A stretch of DNA of 17,327 nucleotides. Origin: CAZPZR01 sp964591105 (GTDB taxonomy: Bacteria > Bacillota > Clostridia > Lachnospirales > Lachnospiraceae). Made by a program: the position numbers and the translations under genes. This document shows, piece by piece, positions 14,730-17,327 of this stretch; position 1 is the stretch's first letter, and each line of letters starts with the position of its first letter. The stretch spans positions 1-17,327 of the forward strand of contig CAZPZR010000039.1 of the NCBI GenBank assembly GCA_964591105.1. The letters run 5' to 3'. The notes beneath the pieces were generated by a model. That model was not told where the DNA came from. It saw only the letters and a list, made by a program, of their open reading frames with translations, and searched no databases.

Positions 14730-15329
14730 ATGATGAAAGTGATAGGAATTACAGGTGGCGTAGGAGCTGGGAAATCCCAGATTTTGGAGTATCTGAATAA
14801 CAAGTATGGAGCAACAATCTGCATAGCAGATGATGTTGCAAAAAGTCTCCAGAAAAAGGGTGGAGAGTGTTATGCTCCAATCGTAGAACATTTCGGAGAA
14901 GAGATTTTGGATGAAAAAGGCGAACTGAATCGTTCAAAGCTTGCAAGTATTGTGTTCACCAATAGTGAGGAATTGGAAGTGTTGAACAATATTGTGCATC
15001 CGGCTGTAAAAGCAGAAGTAAGACATCTGATGAATAAGGAAGAAAAGAAAAATACGAATCTTTTCATTTTAGAGTCTGCACTTTTGGTAGAAGAAGATTA
15101 CAATGAGTTCTGTGATGAACTTTGGTATATCTATGTGAAAGATTCTATTCGCAAGAATCGTTTGATCTATTCTAGAGGATATGATGCACAGAAAGTAGAT
15201 GATATTATTTCATCTCAGCTTTCAAAAGAAGAGTTTATGAAAAACTGTGACCGTGTCATCGATAACAATGGTGAATTTATCGAAACTATGCAGCAGCTTG
15301 ACAAGATGGTCAAGAACCTGTGGGAATAG
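14730..15329 (+). CDS. coaE: Dephospho-CoA kinase
   Basis: Last step of coenzyme A synthesis: ATP-dependent phosphorylation of the 3'-hydroxyl of dephospho-CoA. 199 residues, the normal size. The P-loop is GGVGAGKS (residues 9-16), the CoA-domain signature is IADDVAKSLQKKGG, and NNIVHPAVKAEVRHLM and ESALLVEEDYNEFCDELWYIYV follow in the usual order. The lid region has RKNRLIYSRGYD. Two adjacent ATGs exist (14730 and 14733); GAGGTG at 14721-14726 is three bases from the first and six from the second, so the second may be the real start, one residue shorter. It is tightly coupled to polA, a common pairing in Firmicutes. Confidence 0.96.
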   Translation: MMKVIGITGGVGAGKSQILEYLNNKYGATICIADDVAKSLQKKGGECYAPIVEHFGEEILDEKGELNRSKLASIVFTNSEELEVLNNIVHPAVKAEVRHLMNKEEKKNTNLFILESALLVEEDYNEFCDELWYIYVKDSIRKNRLIYSRGYDAQKVDDIISSQLSKEEFMKNCDRVIDNNGEFIETMQQLDKMVKNLWE

Positions 15330-15342
15330 AATGGAGAACTAG

Positions 15343-16140
15343 ATGAGGTTATGCAGCATTGCCAGTGGAAGCAGCGGGAACTGCATCTATGTAGGAGATG
15401 ATAATACGCACTTGCTGGTGGATACTGGAATTAGTAAAAAAAGGATTGAAGAGGGCTTGCAAAAGCTGGATGTGAAAGGTGAGGAATTAAGCGGGATTTT
15501 GATTACGCATGAACATGTAGACCACATCCAGGGGCTCGGAGTATTCAGCCGAAAATACGAAGTACCGATTTATGCTACAAAAGGTACGATTGAGGGGATT
15601 AAAAATTGCAAAAGTCTTGGAAAGATGCCAGACGGATTACTTCATCCAATAGAAGTTAATCAGGAATTTGGAATTGGTGACTTGCAGATTCATCCATTTG
15701 AAATTTCGCATGATGCGAATGAACCATCTGGTTATCGCATAGAAAACGGAAAGCAGGCTGTTGCAGTTGCGACAGATCTTGGAAAGTATGATGAATACAC
15801 AGTGCAAAAGCTTCAGAATCTTAATGCAATTGTGTTAGAAGCGAATCACGATATACATATGTTGGAAGTTGGTCCGTACCCATATCCGTTGAAACGACGC
15901 GTGATGGGAGAGAAAGGACATTTGTCAAATGAATTGTCAGGAAGACTTCTTTGTGATATACTTCATGACGAACTTCAGTATGTTGTGCTAGGACATCTAA
16001 GCAAAGAAAATAATTATGAAGAACTGGCATATGAAACAGTAAAATTGGAGATTACCATGGGTGACAATCCATACAAAGGAGAGGACATCAATCTGATGGT
16101 AGCTAAACGAGATACTGTTTCGGAGATTGTTACATTATAA
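15343..16140 (+). CDS. WalJ/YycJ-like metallo-beta-lactamase-fold hydrolase
   Basis: 265 residues, matching the YycJ/WalJ group. The zinc-binding motif THEHVDH is at 55-61 (His56, His58, Asp60, His61), with further ligands His123 in ISHDANEPSGY, Asp145 in ATDLGKY, and a histidine late in the chain in VLGHLSKENN. The opening SIASGSSGNCIYVGDD is characteristic. Members are predicted metal-dependent nucleases or phosphodiesterases; in Bacillus, WalJ is encoded with the WalKR two-component system and linked to DNA replication and cell-wall control. No walKR genes are in view here; instead it sits behind polA and coaE. The ATG at 15343 has GGAG six bases upstream and the gap from coaE is 13 bases, so it is in the same operon. 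The substrate cannot be told. Confidence 0.9.
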   Translation: MRLCSIASGSSGNCIYVGDDNTHLLVDTGISKKRIEEGLQKLDVKGEELSGILITHEHVDHIQGLGVFSRKYEVPIYATKGTIEGIKNCKSLGKMPDGLLHPIEVNQEFGIGDLQIHPFEISHDANEPSGYRIENGKQAVAVATDLGKYDEYTVQKLQNLNAIVLEANHDIHMLEVGPYPYPLKRRVMGEKGHLSNELSGRLLCDILHDELQYVVLGHLSKENNYEELAYETVKLEITMGDNPYKGEDINLMVAKRDTVSEIVTL

Positions 16141-16170
16141 CGTGCAAAAAAAATAGGAGCGATAGAAAGA

Positions 16171-17028
16171 ATGGCAAAGATAGCAATTGTTACAGATAGC
16201 AACAGTGGTATTTCACAGGAGGAAGGAATGGAGCTTGGAATTCGAATAATTCCAACACCATTTTACATTAATGAAGAATTATATTATGAAGATATTACAC
16301 TTTCGCAGGATGAGTTCTATCAGAAACTGGCAGAAGATGTAGAGATTTCTACTTCACAGCCATCGCCAGGAGATGTAATGGAACTTTGGGAAGAACTTTT
16401 AGAGACATATGATGATATTATTCACATTCCATTGTCAAGTGGATTGAGCAGTAGCTGTTCCACAGCAACTATGCTCGCAGAAGAATTTGATGGCAGAGTA
16501 CATGTAGTGAATAATCAGAGAATTTCTGTTACACAGCGTCAGTCAGTGTTGGATGCACTGGAACTTGTAGAAAAAGGTCTGAGTGCAAAAGAAATCGTAG
16601 ATGTACTTATGAAAGAAAAATTAGAATCTAGCATTTATATCATGGTAGATACTTTGAAATATCTGAAAAAAGGTGGACGTATCACACCAGCTGCTGCCGC
16701 ACTTGGAACGGTGCTTAATTTGAAGCCTGTTCTTACCATTCAGGGAGATAAATTAGATTCTTTTGCGAAAGTGCGCGGAATCAAAGCTGCAAAGAAGACA
16801 ATGATTGAAGCAATGAAGAAAGACATTGAGACAAGATTTGCTGGAAAAGAAGTACACTTAGAAGCTGCTTATACATGTTCAGAAGAAGAAGCAATGAAGT
16901 GGAAAGCAGAATTGGAAGAAAAATTCCCGGGATATGAAGTATATATGACAAAGCTTGCATTGAGTGTATCCTGCCATATTGGACCAGGATCCATTGCAGT
17001 TGCATGTTCGAAAAAGGTAGAAGCATAA
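16171..17028 (+). CDS. DegV-family fatty-acid-binding protein
   Basis: 285 residues, typical for DegV. The N-terminal EDD-type domain starts AKIAIVTDSNSGIS, with STSQPSPGDVMELWEEL and HIPLSSGLSSSCSTATML, whose serine/threonine residues contact the fatty-acid carboxylate in known structures. The later TLKYLKKGGRITPAAAALG and the C-terminal CHIGPGSIAVAC are also family signatures. In Gram-positive bacteria such proteins present fatty acids to the FakA kinase (FakB role) for phospholipid synthesis. No fakA is in the window, so a FakB role is an inference from the family. AGGAG (16155-16159) lies 11 bases before the ATG. It is 30 bases from the metallo-hydrolase gene and is the last gene of the polA operon, followed by a strong hairpin. 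Confidence 0.95.
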   Translation: MAKIAIVTDSNSGISQEEGMELGIRIIPTPFYINEELYYEDITLSQDEFYQKLAEDVEISTSQPSPGDVMELWEELLETYDDIIHIPLSSGLSSSCSTATMLAEEFDGRVHVVNNQRISVTQRQSVLDALELVEKGLSAKEIVDVLMKEKLESSIYIMVDTLKYLKKGGRITPAAAALGTVLNLKPVLTIQGDKLDSFAKVRGIKAAKKTMIEAMKKDIETRFAGKEVHLEAAYTCSEEEAMKWKAELEEKFPGYEVYMTKLALSVSCHIGPGSIAVACSKKVEA

Positions 17029-17033
17029 GAAAG

Positions 17034-17068
17034 AGGGACGATGTTTGGAAGAAAACATCGTCCCTTTT
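17034..17068 (+). terminator. Rho-independent terminator of the polA-degV operon
   Basis: A perfect 13-bp stem (17034-17046 with 17053-17065), starting AGGGACGATG, has a 6-nt loop and a short T-run at 17065-17068. It starts five bases after the degV stop. It resembles the hairpin after gpmI in having a GGACG-containing arm. Confidence 0.9.
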
Positions 17069-17296
17069 ACACATTCATTCCAAAGTGCAAGTGTATTTAT
17101 CAAGAACGGTGGAATGTATGGATGGATGCGTGGAAACATTATTGTTTGGATTGACAATGAACCTTGCGGGCGTAGGAAAGAAAGACGGACTTTGTACTTA
17201 TGACAGAGGAGTTTTTGCGGTGGTGTTGAAAAAGCATTTTGCACATGTTAATCTAATTATATAAATTTATACGAAGAATATTTTGGAGGCAGAAAA
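17069..17296 (+). other. Unassigned gap, with a possible 48-residue frame
   Basis: 228 bases between the degV terminator and the next start. An in-frame stretch from ATG 17118 to a stop at 17262-17264 would give 48 residues, including LFGLTMNLAGVGKKDG and ending KHFAHVNLII. A weak GGTGGA lies four bases before it. I recognise no family. It may be chance, a leader peptide, or a remnant. The last 45 bases are AT-rich and may carry the promoter of the next gene, but no convincing -35/-10 pair stands out. I see no riboswitch or T-box motif. Confidence 0.25.
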
Positions 17297-17327
17297 ATGG
17301 TTAAGATAGGTATGCTACTTCCGGAAG
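17297..17327 (+). CDS. Start of an unidentified gene, cut by the window end
   Basis: Ten codons (MVKIGMLLPE) follow a very good ribosome site, GGAGG at 17285-17289, seven bases upstream of the ATG. This supports a real gene start. The N-terminus looks like the first beta-strand of a soluble Rossmann-like or receiver-type domain, and it reminds me of the sensor domain of PrpR-type regulators. Ten residues are too few to name it. It is a separate unit from degV, since a strong terminator lies between. Confidence 0.6.
   Translation, partial: MVKIGMLLPE

Noticed and set aside
17004..17264. 86-residue frame overlapping the end of degV
   Set aside because: Its first part overlaps degV out of frame and then runs through the terminator hairpin; only the part after 17118 is worth considering.

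Overview
The window looks like a chromosomal segment from a low-GC anaerobic Firmicute, most likely a Lachnospiraceae gut bacterium. The support is A-rich codon use, strong AGGAG ribosome binding sites, sigma-A type promoters, a very long 2-hydroxyacyl-CoA dehydratase/activase fusion, and the run polA-coaE-walJ-like-degV. The family-level call is inference from gene content; I cannot name a species. Nearly all genes are housekeeping. I found no phage, insertion sequence, CRISPR or defence genes.

Layout. Positions 1-1923 (+): the 3' two thirds of gpmI (glycolysis), a 57-residue four-cysteine protein, and a HAD phosphatase. Positions 1917-2223: a perfect 153-bp tandem duplication that carries a bidirectional terminator twice. 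Positions 2164-6401 (-): a giant gene for a fused activase plus dehydratase-like protein, broken by a one-base deletion near 4918-4921. Positions 6633-8973 (+): a rhomboid-fold membrane protein with a zinc-finger-like tail, then pyk. Positions 9070-11783 (+): a TrmB-type regulator overlapping lysA, then a small lipoprotein. Positions 11874-11956: tRNA-Leu(CAA). Positions 12105-17028 (+): polA, coaE, a WalJ/YycJ-like metallo-hydrolase and degV, closed by a strong terminator. Positions 17297-17327: the first ten codons of another gene.

How the genes fit together. gpmI and pyk are two late steps of glycolysis and flank the convergent/divergent dehydratase locus. The trmB-lysA pair has one well-formed promoter and a 4-nt stop/start overlap, so the regulator probably controls lysine synthesis. 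polA and coaE are an ordinary replication/cofactor cluster.

The points most worth checking are the frameshift in the giant gene together with the exact duplication at its 3' end (assembly error, or a locus in decay), the rhomboid-like protein that appears to lack its catalytic residues, and the TrmB-lysA pair with a palindrome inside its promoter. I did not find a convincing undescribed multi-gene system.
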